Positions 1 through 7,724 of a DNA stretch of 38,450 nucleotides are shown here, piece after piece. Within the stretch, counting starts at the first letter, position 1; each line of letters begins with the position of its first letter. The stretch spans positions 1-38,450 of the forward strand of contig CASEIL010000018.1 in assembly GCA_949288065.1 (NCBI GenBank), read 5' to 3'. This DNA comes from an uncultured Phascolarctobacterium sp. (GTDB taxonomy: Bacteria; Bacillota; Negativicutes; Acidaminococcales; Acidaminococcaceae). Made by a program: the position numbers and the translations under genes. Under the pieces are notes generated by a model. That model saw only the letters and a list, made by a program, of their open reading frames with translations. It did not search any database and was not told the origin of the DNA.

Positions 1-53
1 TCAACAAAATTACCCACCAGAACGTACTGGCCCTTTTGCAAAAGGTACTGTAA
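1..53 (+). CDS. C-terminal tail of an unknown gene (partial)
   Basis: The frame starting at base 3 is open from the window edge to a TAA at 51-53 and reads NKITHQNVLALLQKVL. It is followed at once by a strong terminator hairpin, which is what a gene end looks like. Only 16 residues are visible, so no function can be given. The other two forward frames run on into the terminator, which makes this frame the best choice. Confidence 0.4.
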   Translation, partial: NKITHQNVLALLQKVL

Positions 54-58
54 AGCAC

Positions 59-90
59 AAACGCACGGCGCAAAACCGTGCGTTTTTCTT
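59..90 (+). terminator. Rho-independent terminator
   Basis: A 10-bp perfect stem (59-68 with 76-85, arm AAACGCACGG) has a 7-base loop and runs into a T-rich tract. It ends the partial gene before it. Confidence 0.85.
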
Positions 91-120
91 TGACTAAAGT
101 ACACTTTAAGGTGGTATAAT
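90..120 (+). promoter_or_regulatory. Promoter for the flavodoxin-fold reductase
   Basis: TTGACT at 90-95 and TATAAT at 115-120 are separated by 19 bases. The long spacer is offset by an extended -10 (TGG just before TATAAT). It lies directly after the terminator and about 45 bases before the start codon at 164. Confidence 0.6.
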
Positions 121-163
121 AAAAGTGCAGTTATTTAAGCATCATCTTAAGGAGGATTTTATA

Positions 164-781
164 ATGAAAGTTTTATTATTAAACGGCAGCCCTAAGGCTG
201 ACCGCTGCACCTATACCGCTTTAAGCGAAGTTGCCAAAACCTTAAACGAAGAAGGCATTGAAACGGAAATTGTGCACGTTTGCGCTAAACCCGTCGGCGG
301 CTGCATTGACTGCCGCGCCTGCAAAAAGCTGGGCAAATGCGTGTTTAACGACATCGTTAACGAAGTTGCTGAAAAATTTAAAGAAGCCGACGGCCTTGTC
401 ATCGGCAGCCCGGTTTACTATGCCTCTGCCAACGGCAATTTAATCAGCTTTTTAGACCGCCTGTTCTTCAGCAGCAGCTTTGATAAAACCATGAAGGTTG
501 GCGCTGCCGTTGTATCCGCACGCCGCGGCGGCTGCTCTGCCACGTTCGACGAACTGAACAAATACTTCACCATCTGCGGCATGCCTGTTGCCAGCAGCCA
601 GTACTGGAACAGCGTGCACGGCAAAACTGCCGAAGACGTTTTACAGGATATTGAAGGCCTGCAAACCATGCGTACCCTTGGCCGCAACATGGCATTTTTA
701 ATTAAAAGCATCGCTCTCGGCAAGGAAAAATACGGCCTGCTCAAAAAAGAAGAAGGTATTTATACCAACTTCATCCGTTAA
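164..781 (+). CDS. Flavodoxin-family / NADPH-dependent FMN reductase-like protein
   Basis: This 205-residue protein has the flavodoxin-fold start MKVLLLNGSPK, where the GSPK loop binds FMN phosphate, and a second flavin-contacting stretch GSPVYYASANG near residue 85. A cluster of cysteines (CIDCRACKKLGKC, about residues 45-57) resembles the iron-sulfur flavoprotein and multimeric flavodoxin families, although the spacing does not prove an FeS cluster. It is probably a cytosolic flavin-dependent reductase of unknown substrate. The ATG at 164 is preferred over an in-frame upstream start at 125 because AAGGAGG lies just before it and the family motif then begins at residue 1. It is followed after 9 bases by ogt, so the two are likely co-transcribed. 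Confidence 0.85.
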   Translation: MKVLLLNGSPKADRCTYTALSEVAKTLNEEGIETEIVHVCAKPVGGCIDCRACKKLGKCVFNDIVNEVAEKFKEADGLVIGSPVYYASANGNLISFLDRLFFSSSFDKTMKVGAAVVSARRGGCSATFDELNKYFTICGMPVASSQYWNSVHGKTAEDVLQDIEGLQTMRTLGRNMAFLIKSIALGKEKYGLLKKEEGIYTNFIR

Positions 782-790
782 AAACCAGCC

Positions 791-1324
791 ATGCAGTACA
801 TCACGCATTACAGCTCGCCTATTGGCGATATAACCATTGCCAGCAACGGCACTGCCCTTACAGGTTTATGGTTTGACGGGCAAAAATACTTTGCTGCCAC
901 GCTCGGCGCGGATTACAAAGAAGAAAACCTGCCGGTATTTGCAGAAGCAAAACGCTGGCTGGATATGTATTTCAGCGGCAGGGAGCCGGATTTTACGCCG
1001 CCGCTAAAACTTAACGGCTCGCCCTTCCGTATGGCAGTATGGCAAATTCTGCTAAGCATACCTTATGGGCAAACCATTACTTACGGCGCTATTGCAAAGC
1101 AGCTTGCTGCGCAAACCGGCCAAGCCAACATGTCCGCCCAGGCGGTTGGCGGCGCAGTTGGGCATAACCCCATCAGCATTATTGTGCCCTGCCACAGGGT
1201 TGTGGGCACAAACGGCAGCTTAACCGGCTACGCAGGCGGCATAAATAAAAAAGTAAAACTGCTTGAACTGGAAGGCATTGATACAACTAAATTTACTGTT
1301 CCCCCAAAGGGCACGGCGTTATAG
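791..1324 (+). CDS. ogt: Methylated-DNA--protein-cysteine S-methyltransferase
   Basis: The protein removes O6-alkyl groups from guanine by suicidal transfer to its own cysteine. The signature IIVPCHRVVG places the acceptor at Cys134, with the recognition-helix stretch AVGGAVGHNP just upstream (residues 118-127) and the GSLTGYAGG loop after it. At 177 residues it is the short Ogt/MGMT type without an Ada regulatory domain. It starts 9 bases after the reductase gene with no obvious strong ribosome site of its own, which suggests translational coupling. The gene ends at a bidirectional terminator shared with the opposing peptidase gene. Confidence 0.95.
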   Translation: MQYITHYSSPIGDITIASNGTALTGLWFDGQKYFAATLGADYKEENLPVFAEAKRWLDMYFSGREPDFTPPLKLNGSPFRMAVWQILLSIPYGQTITYGAIAKQLAAQTGQANMSAQAVGGAVGHNPISIIVPCHRVVGTNGSLTGYAGGINKKVKLLELEGIDTTKFTVPPKGTAL

Positions 1325-1332
1325 GCACACAA

Positions 1333-1369
1333 AAACGGCACAGAAAAATCTGTGCCGTTTGTTTTTTTT
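1333..1369. terminator. Bidirectional terminator between ogt and the peptidase gene
   Basis: A 10-bp stem (1333-1342 with 1351-1360, arm AAACGGCACA) has an 8-base loop. T tracts follow it on the plus strand and an A tract precedes it, so it can end both convergent units. Confidence 0.85.
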
Positions 1370-1375
1370 ACTGTA

Positions 1376-2500
1376 TTATTTTTCTGCTGCCAGCCAGGCA
1401 ATTTCTGCCGCCATTTCGCCGCACTTATAAAAATCCTGCAAGTCTAAATATTCGTCGCTGGTGTGGCAGTTAAAATATCCCACCGCTATGCCCACGGTAG
1501 CAATGCCATTGGCGTTAAAATGGTTGGCGTCCATACCGCCGCCGCTCTTTTCCAGCTTGGGTATTACGCCGCATTTTTGCAGCGCTTTGGACGTCAGGCT
1601 TACTGCCGGGCACTCATCGCTCAGGCTGAAGGCTTTATATAAAATGTCGTAACTGTAATCAATTTTTACATTATATTCTTCTTCAATTTTGGGTATAACG
1701 TCGGAATATTTCCGCAGCAGCACTTCAAATTCAAACGCGTCAGTGCTGCGCATTTCGCCGTTTATCTCGGCATAATCGCACACAATGTTCAGCGCCGGGC
1801 CGCCCGCGTGTACGGAGGCAATGTTGGCTGTGGAATTAAGCGACTGCCTGCTGTCGGGGATAGCTAAAATCAGCGCCGCCGCTGCACGGATGGCGTTAAT
1901 GCCCTTTTCCGGCGCTTCACCGGCGTGGGACGCCCTGCCGTGAATTTTATAGCAATAGCTGCATTTAGCAGGCGCTTCTACCGCAATGCCGCCGATATGC
2001 CCTTCTGCGTCAAACACAAAACCGTTTTTAGCGCGGAATTTATCAAACTCAAAATGGCGTCCGCCCAAAATGCCGAACTCCTCGCAGACGGAAAGCGCCA
2101 CTTCAATATCGCCGTGCGGCTTATCCGATGCTTTTAAACGGCGCAGCGCGTCTAAAATAATGCACAGCCCTGCCACGTCGTCCGCCGCTAAAATGCTCGT
2201 GCCGTCGCTGGTAACAATGTCCTTGTCCTCATCAATCACAGGTTTAATCGCGCCGTGGTTGGCAACGCGGTCCATGTGGGCGGAAAACAACAGCGGCTCG
2301 CAATCGGCCGTGCCGCGCAAAACAGCGCGGATATTGCCCGCATTGCCGCCGATTTTAGCGCCAGTGTCCTCTTCCGTAACCTCCAGCCCCAACGCTTCCA
2401 GCTTAGCCTTCAGCACGTCGGCAATCTGCCTTTCGTTGCGCGACTGCACCGGAATCTGCACCAGCTCTAAAAATTCTTCCAACATTTGTTTATTTTCCAT
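1376..2500 (-). CDS. M20-family metallopeptidase, peptidase T-like
   Basis: This 374-residue enzyme is a two-zinc amino- or tripeptidase of the M20/PepT type, acting on short peptides in the cytosol. Metal and catalytic motifs are visible in order: SAHMDRV (His75, Asp77), LAADDVAG (bridging Asp at 107/108), CEEFG (catalytic and metal Glu140/141), FVFDAEG (Asp164), and a late NCHTSDEY (His near 347). The middle part, about residues 180-290, is the dimerisation lid domain. The start at 2500 has AGGTGTAC upstream. It lies 17 bases after the MATE gene in the same direction, so the two probably form one transcript. The exact peptide specificity cannot be read from the sequence. Confidence 0.9.
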   Translation of the reverse strand: MENKQMLEEFLELVQIPVQSRNERQIADVLKAKLEALGLEVTEEDTGAKIGGNAGNIRAVLRGTADCEPLLFSAHMDRVANHGAIKPVIDEDKDIVTSDGTSILAADDVAGLCIILDALRRLKASDKPHGDIEVALSVCEEFGILGGRHFEFDKFRAKNGFVFDAEGHIGGIAVEAPAKCSYCYKIHGRASHAGEAPEKGINAIRAAAALILAIPDSRQSLNSTANIASVHAGGPALNIVCDYAEINGEMRSTDAFEFEVLLRKYSDVIPKIEEEYNVKIDYSYDILYKAFSLSDECPAVSLTSKALQKCGVIPKLEKSGGGMDANHFNANGIATVGIAVGYFNCHTSDEYLDLQDFYKCGEMAAEIAWLAAEK

Positions 2501-2517
2501 TGTACACCTCCGTAAAT

Positions 2518-3861
2518 TTATCTAAGCCCCAAATGCTTGCGTGCCAGCAGCCGCAAAAAGTAATGGTAGCTGCCAAACAGAAAGATTGAGGAACCCACCC
2601 ACGCTATCGGGCTGGCGTAGCACACGCCGGTATAACCGTAATCCACCGTTAAATAGCGCGCTGCCAGAATACGCAACAGCAGTTCCACAATGCCCGAAAG
2701 CATCGGTATCATGGAAATGCCCATGCCCTGCACAGAATTGCGGTAAATAAAAATCTGGCTTAAAAAGAAGTAAAACGGCACGCTTAAATGCAGGTACTCC
2801 TTCGCCTCTTCCATAACCTTCGGGCTGGGGTTATCCAAAAAGACGGCAATCATTTCCTGCCCGAAGAAATACATCAACACCGCCGCTAAAAGGCTGAACG
2901 CCAGCGAAAGCAGCGAGCATTTTTTTACGCCGCGGCTGATACGCGCAAATTTGCGCGCTCCGAAGTTTTGCGCCGTGTACACCGCCATAGCAAGTCCGAA
3001 GGAAATCATCGGCTGCAAGGCCAGCTGCTCAATACGCATCGCCGCCGTAAACCCGGCAATAGTTTCCGTGCCGAACTGGTTGCATACGGCCTGAATGTAA
3101 ATCATGCCGAAGCCTAAAACCGAAAACTGCACCGCCATCGGCATGCCCATGCGGATATGCTCCCACGCCTCGCGGTTATCCCATTTAAAATCGCTGAGCT
3201 TTAAGTGCAGCACCGGAAACTTTTTGGCAATGTAAACAACGCACATTAAACCGGAAATGCCCTGCGCTATAACCAGCGCCAGCGCGCTGCCGGGCACGCC
3301 CCAGCCAAAATTGATGATGAACACCAGCGCCAGCACAATATTTAAAAGCGTGGCAATAATTAAAAAGTACAGCGGCGTTTTGCTGTCGCCCAGCGCACGC
3401 AAAATATTCGAGAGCATATTGTACGCCATCATAAAAATCAGCCCGTAGACGATTATCATTACATAGGCTTTGGCGTCGGCGTATAACTTATCTGGTATGT
3501 TCATCGCCGCCAGCGCCGGGTCGATAAACTTTACCGTCAGCGCCATCATTACCAGCACAAAAATGGTGCACAGCATCGTCGTCATCGCCGCACTACGCCG
3601 CACGCCGTCCAAATCGTCCGCGCCAAAGCGCTGGCCTGTTACCACGCTGAAACCGCCGCTTAAACCAAGCGTTAATATTACCAGCATCATAAACAGCGGG
3701 GCGGTTGCACCAACCGCTGCCAGCGCGTCCACGCCAATCGTCCTGCCGACGATGATAATATCGGCAATGTTGTACAGCTGCTGGAACACGTTGCCGATTA
3801 AGAGCGGCACCATGAACGGTATGATAAGTTTTAACGGCTCGCCTTCCGTCATGTTTTTCAT
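2518..3861 (-). CDS. MATE-family efflux transporter
   Basis: This is a 447-residue integral membrane protein with about twelve hydrophobic helices in two pseudo-symmetric halves. It begins MTEGEPLKLIIPFMVPLLIG, and the stretch LYNIADIIIVGRTIG is typical of the MATE multidrug/sodium or proton antiporters (NorM/DinF-like branch). It should export cationic compounds using an ion gradient. A good sigma-A type promoter lies about 50 bases upstream of the start, with direct repeats between promoter and gene that could be a regulator site. The peptidase gene follows. Substrate is unknown. Confidence 0.9.
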   Translation of the reverse strand: MKNMTEGEPLKLIIPFMVPLLIGNVFQQLYNIADIIIVGRTIGVDALAAVGATAPLFMMLVILTLGLSGGFSVVTGQRFGADDLDGVRRSAAMTTMLCTIFVLVMMALTVKFIDPALAAMNIPDKLYADAKAYVMIIVYGLIFMMAYNMLSNILRALGDSKTPLYFLIIATLLNIVLALVFIINFGWGVPGSALALVIAQGISGLMCVVYIAKKFPVLHLKLSDFKWDNREAWEHIRMGMPMAVQFSVLGFGMIYIQAVCNQFGTETIAGFTAAMRIEQLALQPMISFGLAMAVYTAQNFGARKFARISRGVKKCSLLSLAFSLLAAVLMYFFGQEMIAVFLDNPSPKVMEEAKEYLHLSVPFYFFLSQIFIYRNSVQGMGISMIPMLSGIVELLLRILAARYLTVDYGYTGVCYASPIAWVGSSIFLFGSYHYFLRLLARKHLGLR

Positions 3862-3882
3862 ACTATCACAACCTGTTATTTT

Positions 3883-3904
3883 ATAAGTTAGACTAATAAG
3901 TCAG
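3883..3904 (-). repeat. Short direct repeat / dyad in the MATE leader
   Basis: ATAAGTTAG (3883-3891) and ATAAGTCAG (3896-3904) are repeated 13 bases apart, and GACT-AATA-AGTC (3891-3902) forms a small dyad. The location between -10 and start codon suits a repressor site, but no regulator gene is adjacent. Confidence 0.3.
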
Positions 3905-3911
3905 CAATTTT

Positions 3912-3940
3912 ATTGTAACATCTTTTTTAATAATTAACAA
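3912..3940 (-). promoter_or_regulatory. Promoter of the MATE-peptidase unit
   Basis: On the minus strand TTGTTA (3940-3935) and TACAAT (3917-3912) are 17 bases apart, upstream of the MATE start at 3861. Confidence 0.6.
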
Positions 3941-3959
3941 TTATATTATTCGCTCAGGC

Positions 3960-4610
3960 TCAGGCTTTTACCTTCCATTTATCAAAAAAATGCAGGTAAG
4001 TTTCATAAATGTAAATCATCCTGCCCACCAGCACGGCAGCGGCAATGGTGCCCAGCCCCACACCGCGCAGCCCGCCAAACTCCAGCAGCGAAATTACCAC
4101 GCTGATGGTTACAAGCGTTATATCAAAACCATTTTTAATCAGGCTGAACTTTCTTCTTGTAATAAAGGTTACCACGTTAACCAGCCCTTCACCGGCGGCA
4201 AAAAAGATTTTGGCGCGCACCTCTAAAAACACGCCGAAAGCCAGAATAACAATGCTCAGCAGGCAGGCAGCCCATTTGGCAGCGGCCGTTTTGGGGTTTA
4301 TGTCCTGCAACACCCACATAAAAAAGTCAATGCTGTAACCAAAGGGCACCGTTAAAATAACCTGCCCCATCAGCTCGCGCCAGTAAAAGGCGCGTAACAG
4401 CAGCGGCTGCAAGGCAATAAACACAAAGTTCATAATAATAGTAAGCAGCCCCACGCTGAGCGGCGTGCACATGCTCAGCACCCACGGCACGCTAGAAATC
4501 GGCGAGGTGCCCAAATCTGCCTTGCAGGATAACGCAATGGCAAAAGTCATGCAGGCGATGCCTGTAATAAACATAATAATTCGCGCTTTAAAATGTTGTT
4601 CGGTATTCAA
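3960..4610 (-). CDS. YczE/YitT-like integral membrane protein
   Basis: This 216-residue protein has about five hydrophobic segments. The early FAIALSCKADLGTSPISS segment, a helix followed by a loop with D-L-G-T-S-P, is characteristic of the YczE/YyaS family (COG2364). The late GLGTIAAAVLVGRMI helix also fits that family. The family has no firmly established transport substrate. It is a single gene: a terminator lies upstream of it (4668-4695) and the MATE promoter lies downstream of it. The start at 4610 is the only sensible ATG before the first helix. Confidence 0.75.
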   Translation of the reverse strand: MNTEQHFKARIIMFITGIACMTFAIALSCKADLGTSPISSVPWVLSMCTPLSVGLLTIIMNFVFIALQPLLLRAFYWRELMGQVILTVPFGYSIDFFMWVLQDINPKTAAAKWAACLLSIVILAFGVFLEVRAKIFFAAGEGLVNVVTFITRRKFSLIKNGFDITLVTISVVISLLEFGGLRGVGLGTIAAAVLVGRMIYIYETYLHFFDKWKVKA

Positions 4611-4667
4611 AATTACATCTTCCCCTTCAAATAAATTACATTTTAACCGGCAAATAACCCTGCAAAT

Positions 4668-4695
4668 AAAAAAAGACGATAGCTCGTCTTTTTTT
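4668..4695. terminator. Symmetrical terminator after the FAH gene
   Basis: A perfect 12-bp stem (4668-4679 with 4684-4695) has the arm AAAAAAAGACGA and a 4-base loop TAGC. The A and T runs make it work on either strand; on the minus strand it ends the PHP-FAH unit. Confidence 0.85.
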
Positions 4696-4716
4696 ATTAC
4701 AACCGTTTAATTTCGT

Positions 4717-5478
4717 TTAACCTTTTACTACGGTGTTGGTTAATTTGCCAATGCCTTCAATCTCTACCGTTACCTCGTCGCCCGGCAGCATCGGGCCGCA
4801 GCCCATCGGCGTACCGGTCAGCACCAGGTCGCCGGCGTCCAGCGTCATGCTTTCGGAGATATAGCTTAAAATTTCATACGGGTTGTAAACCATGTCGCTG
4901 GTGCGTCCATCCTGCTTCAGCTCGCCGTTTAAATAGGTTTTAATGGCAAGGTCGGTCGGGTCAAGGTCAGTTTCCAGCCACGGCCCTAACGGGCAGAAGG
5001 TGTCAAACGATTTGCTGCGCAGCCACTGCACGTCGTCCAGCTGCAAATCACGCGCCGTTACGTCGTTAGCGCAGGTATAACCCAAAATGTAGTCCTTCAC
5101 ATCCTCCGGCTTTACGTTGCGCATGCGCTTTTTAATTACCACGCCCAGCTCAGCCTCGTACACAACCTCTTTGCTCTGCCACGGGTACACAATCGCTTCG
5201 CCGTTGCCAATAATGGTGTGCGCTGCCTTGCTGAACAGCATCGGCTCCTTCGGCACCTCGGTATGGTACTCTTCCGCGTGGCGGCGGTAATTAAAGCCTA
5301 CGCAAATAATCTGCTTGGGCACGCAGGGAGCCAGCAGATTAATATCCTCCAGGCGGAACTCCTCATCTGTAATACGCCAGAAAGTATCAAGGCTGCCGTA
5401 AACAGTCCTTACAATATCGCCGTCGATAAAACCGATTCTTTTATTGCCGTTGGCTTCTTCAAAACGTATACATTTCAT
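4717..5478 (-). CDS. Fumarylacetoacetate hydrolase-family protein
   Basis: This 253-residue protein has the FAH fold found in C-C bond hydrolases, hydratases and oxaloacetate decarboxylases. Visible motifs are the substrate loop GFNYRRHAEE (about 61-70), the metal ligands in EAELGVVI, the stretch NDVTARDLQ, then KSFDTFCPLGPW and the closing VLTGTPMGCG. The metal-binding E-x-E and D residues appear intact. Its start overlaps the stop of the upstream PHP gene by one base (TAATG on the minus strand), so translation is coupled. The substrate cannot be told from sequence; an acylpyruvate-type or 2-hydroxyhepta-2,4-dienedioate-type isomerase/hydrolase is possible. Confidence 0.9.
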   Translation of the reverse strand: MKCIRFEEANGNKRIGFIDGDIVRTVYGSLDTFWRITDEEFRLEDINLLAPCVPKQIICVGFNYRRHAEEYHTEVPKEPMLFSKAAHTIIGNGEAIVYPWQSKEVVYEAELGVVIKKRMRNVKPEDVKDYILGYTCANDVTARDLQLDDVQWLRSKSFDTFCPLGPWLETDLDPTDLAIKTYLNGELKQDGRTSDMVYNPYEILSYISESMTLDAGDLVLTGTPMGCGPMLPGDEVTVEIEGIGKLTNTVVKG

Positions 5479-6254
5479 TAAAGTATCATCCTTTGCATTT
5501 TTCGTTGTTCAAAATAAACCGGCACCAAATCTGCCGCTTCGGCTATTTCCCGGGCAATGCCCAGCCTGCGCCCAACGTGTTCCGCATAATGCGCATCGCT
5601 GCCCAGCGTAGCATAGCGCCCGCCCAGTTCGCGGAAGCGTTTATACAACACCAGCAGCGTTTCCACTGCCTGCGGCTCGTCAAGGCGGCGGGTGTTAATT
5701 TCAATCGCCTTGTCTTTTGCCACCAGCAGCTTAAACACCTCGTCAAACAGCTCCGGCGCTTCGGCGTAAATAAGCTCGCGCTCCGCGTAAGGCATATAGC
5801 GGCACATGTAGTCAATATGGGCAAAGCTGTCAAAATTATCGTGCAGGCGCAGGTTGGCCAGCGTCGCCGTTAAAAACTCGCGCACCGCTTCCACTTTCGT
5901 TTTGCCGTCGTAGGTTTTTGCTTCATATAAATCGCGCCCGTTCACGCAGTGCATCGAACCCAGAATAAAATCAAACGGGTATTCCCTGCCCAGGCTGTCG
6001 TCGTGGGCGGCAGTGCTTTCCTGCATGCCTATTTCAATGCCCAGCAGCACGCTTTTGCTGCGGTGCTGGCCAAACTTTTTAAAATAATCGCCAATATCAA
6101 AAACAAACGCTTCCGGGTTGGTTGGGTAATCCTCGTCCCAATGCTCGGTTACCACCATGCCAATCCCCTGCCTTGCAGCTGCGTCCATGGCATCCTCCAG
6201 CGACATCCTGGAATCTATCGAATATTGGCAGTGCATGTGTGTATCAAAAATCAT
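5478..6254 (-). CDS. PHP-domain phosphoesterase (histidinol-phosphatase-like)
   Basis: This 258-residue protein carries the polymerase-and-histidinol-phosphatase metal motifs in order: DTHMHCQYS at the N-terminus, VVTEHWD, the IE of LLGIEIG, GSMHCV, FAHIDYM, and GSDAHYAEHVG near the C-terminus. These residues bind three metal ions in HisK/HisJ-type phosphatases. No his genes are nearby, so a role in histidine synthesis is only possible. The gene is joined by a one-base overlap to the FAH-family gene. The codons near 5545-5558 also contain a near-perfect Noc-binding sequence. Confidence 0.85.
   Translation of the reverse strand: MIFDTHMHCQYSIDSRMSLEDAMDAAARQGIGMVVTEHWDEDYPTNPEAFVFDIGDYFKKFGQHRSKSVLLGIEIGMQESTAAHDDSLGREYPFDFILGSMHCVNGRDLYEAKTYDGKTKVEAVREFLTATLANLRLHDNFDSFAHIDYMCRYMPYAERELIYAEAPELFDEVFKLLVAKDKAIEINTRRLDEPQAVETLLVLYKRFRELGGRYATLGSDAHYAEHVGRRLGIAREIAEAADLVPVYFEQRKMQRMIL
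5545..5558. promoter_or_regulatory. Candidate Noc-binding site (NBS)
   Basis: ATTTCCCGGGCAAT matches the Bacillus NBS consensus ATTTCCCGGGAAAT at 13 of 14 positions. It lies inside the PHP gene, about 7 kb from noc. B. subtilis NBS sites are likewise scattered in coding sequence. Confidence 0.5.
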
Positions 6255-6275
6255 CTTAACTACCTCGCATAGTCT

Positions 6276-6281
6276 ATTATA
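6276..6281 (-). promoter_or_regulatory. Extended -10 promoter of the PHP-FAH unit
   Basis: The minus strand reads TGGTATAAT, an extended -10 element, about 22 bases before the start codon at 6254. No good -35 is seen. Confidence 0.5.
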
Positions 6282-6357
6282 CCATAACTATGCAAAAATG
6301 CCGTCATTCTTTTATATTTTACCTTAAGTTAATAAAAATTACGCTATTTTGCCTTTC

Positions 6358-6388
6358 ACGCGCAAATTTTGCCTGTGCGCGTTTTTTG
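6358..6388 (+). terminator. Plus-strand terminator-like hairpin without a gene
   Basis: ACGCGCA (6358-6364) pairs with TGCGCGT (6376-6382) and is followed by a run of T. The flanking genes are on the minus strand, so it ends no obvious transcript. The rest of the 6255-6471 gap shows nothing I can name. Confidence 0.4.
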
Positions 6389-6471
6389 TTTAAAACGCTA
6401 TCGCTGATATCCATTTTACAATTTCCCTGCCTTACAGGCGATTTATGCGCACGGCTTTTTTGCGGCAATTT

Positions 6472-6966
6472 TTAAGGCAACACCTGTTTTTCCTCATCCG
6501 AAAGCAGATATGTAGATTTGCCGTTTTCCACCGGCTTGGCATAAGTGCGGTTATCCTCCCTGCCGTAAATGCTGGAAAGCACCACGCCGTTATTATTTTC
6601 ATCCAGCAGCGAAAGTGAATAGCTTAAATCGCTGCCCATATCCGTAAAGGCGTTGTAGCGCATCAGCTTTACCTTCTGCACGCAGCCTTTTAACTGCTCG
6701 CGCATTGCCTGCTGGCGTGCTTCCATTTCCTGCATTTCTGCTTTGGCAGCGCGCACTTCGGTTAAGGTTTGCGTTAAAAGCTCGTCCCAGTTTTTATTAT
6801 CGCCCTGCGTAAAAAAATCATACTTCGCCTGCAAGGCGTCCAATTTTTTACCCTGCTTTTTATAAAGCATAAACAGCACTGCCAGCAACAACAGCAGCAC
6901 TAAAATTATCACAAGCAAATAATTCTGCAAAAGCAGATTTATATTTTCCAAAATACTACCTCCCAT
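6472..6966 (-). CDS. DUF4446 family protein, membrane-anchored coiled coil
   Basis: This 164-residue protein has one N-terminal membrane helix (about 12-35), then a Lys/Glu/Gln-rich coiled-coil stretch (about 36-100), then a small domain. That domain contains RYNAFTDMGSDLSYSLSLLD and GVVLSSIYGRED, the hallmark of DUF4446. Family members commonly lie beside parB in Firmicutes, as here, but their role is unknown. The start overlaps the DUF554 stop by one base (TAATG), which shows translational coupling in the parA-parB-DUF554-DUF4446 unit. Confidence 0.85.
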   Translation of the reverse strand: MGGSILENINLLLQNYLLVIILVLLLLLAVLFMLYKKQGKKLDALQAKYDFFTQGDNKNWDELLTQTLTEVRAAKAEMQEMEARQQAMREQLKGCVQKVKLMRYNAFTDMGSDLSYSLSLLDENNNGVVLSSIYGREDNRTYAKPVENGKSTYLLSDEEKQVLP

Positions 6967-7664
6967 TACGCAAAATAATAGGCAATAATGCCAACCACCA
7001 GCACCGACGGCAGCTGGTTGCCAATGCGGATTTGCAAAAGCTTCAGGCTGTTAATGGCAATCGCCATAATCAGCACGCCGCCACAGGACGTTACCTCATT
7101 CAGCACTGCTTCCGTCATTACCGGCTGCAAAAAGCCTGCCAGCACGGTAATGCCGCCCTGGTATAAAAACACGCTCACGGCTGACAGCGCCACGCCGATG
7201 CCCATGTTAGCGGCTAAGATTACAGAAATTATGCAGTCCAGCGTCGATTTGGCATATAGTATCGTCGGGTCCTGCTTTAAGCCGTCCTGCAAACTGCCAA
7301 CTACAGCCATGGCGCCAATGCAAAAAATCAGCGTCGCCGATACAAAGCCTTCGGCAATCTTACTGGCCGCTCCTCCGCTTTTGCCACTGTACAGCTTAGC
7401 GCCAACCCAGTCGCCAAAGCGCTGCAAATTACCGTCAATATCCAGCGCCTCGCCGATAATGGAACCAATTACCAGGCTGACCACCACAATAACAATGTTG
7501 CCAGTTTTTACCGCCATTTGCAGCCCGATAACAAAAATGCACAGCGCCACACCCTGCATTATCGTCTGCTGCCATTTTTCCGGCAGCCCGCGTTTCAGCA
7601 AAAGCCCTATTAATGTGCCGCCTACAATCGCAGCGGCGTTGGCTATCGTTCCCATACCGCTCAT
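6966..7664 (-). CDS. DUF554 family membrane protein
   Basis: This 232-residue hydrophobic protein has about seven membrane segments. It starts GTIANAAAIVGGTLIGLLLK and includes FCIGAMAVVGSLQDG and DCIISVILAANMGIG, which are typical of DUF554 (YdfK-like) proteins. The function is unknown; small-molecule transport is often guessed. It sits 60 bases after parB with no terminator between them, and shares a one-base overlap with DUF4446. Co-transcription with the partition genes is likely. Confidence 0.85.
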   Translation of the reverse strand: MSGMGTIANAAAIVGGTLIGLLLKRGLPEKWQQTIMQGVALCIFVIGLQMAVKTGNIVIVVVSLVIGSIIGEALDIDGNLQRFGDWVGAKLYSGKSGGAASKIAEGFVSATLIFCIGAMAVVGSLQDGLKQDPTILYAKSTLDCIISVILAANMGIGVALSAVSVFLYQGGITVLAGFLQPVMTEAVLNEVTSCGGVLIMAIAINSLKLLQIRIGNQLPSVLVVGIIAYYFA

Positions 7665-7724
7665 GCAGGTGCCACCTTCCTTATTAAATTCTTCATTTCC
7701 TCTCCCTTATTTTATAAATGCAGC

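Noticed and set aside
6290..6475. 61-residue plus-strand frame in the gap after the PHP gene
   Set aside because: No ribosome site is seen, it spans a terminator hairpin, and it overlaps the end of the DUF4446 gene.
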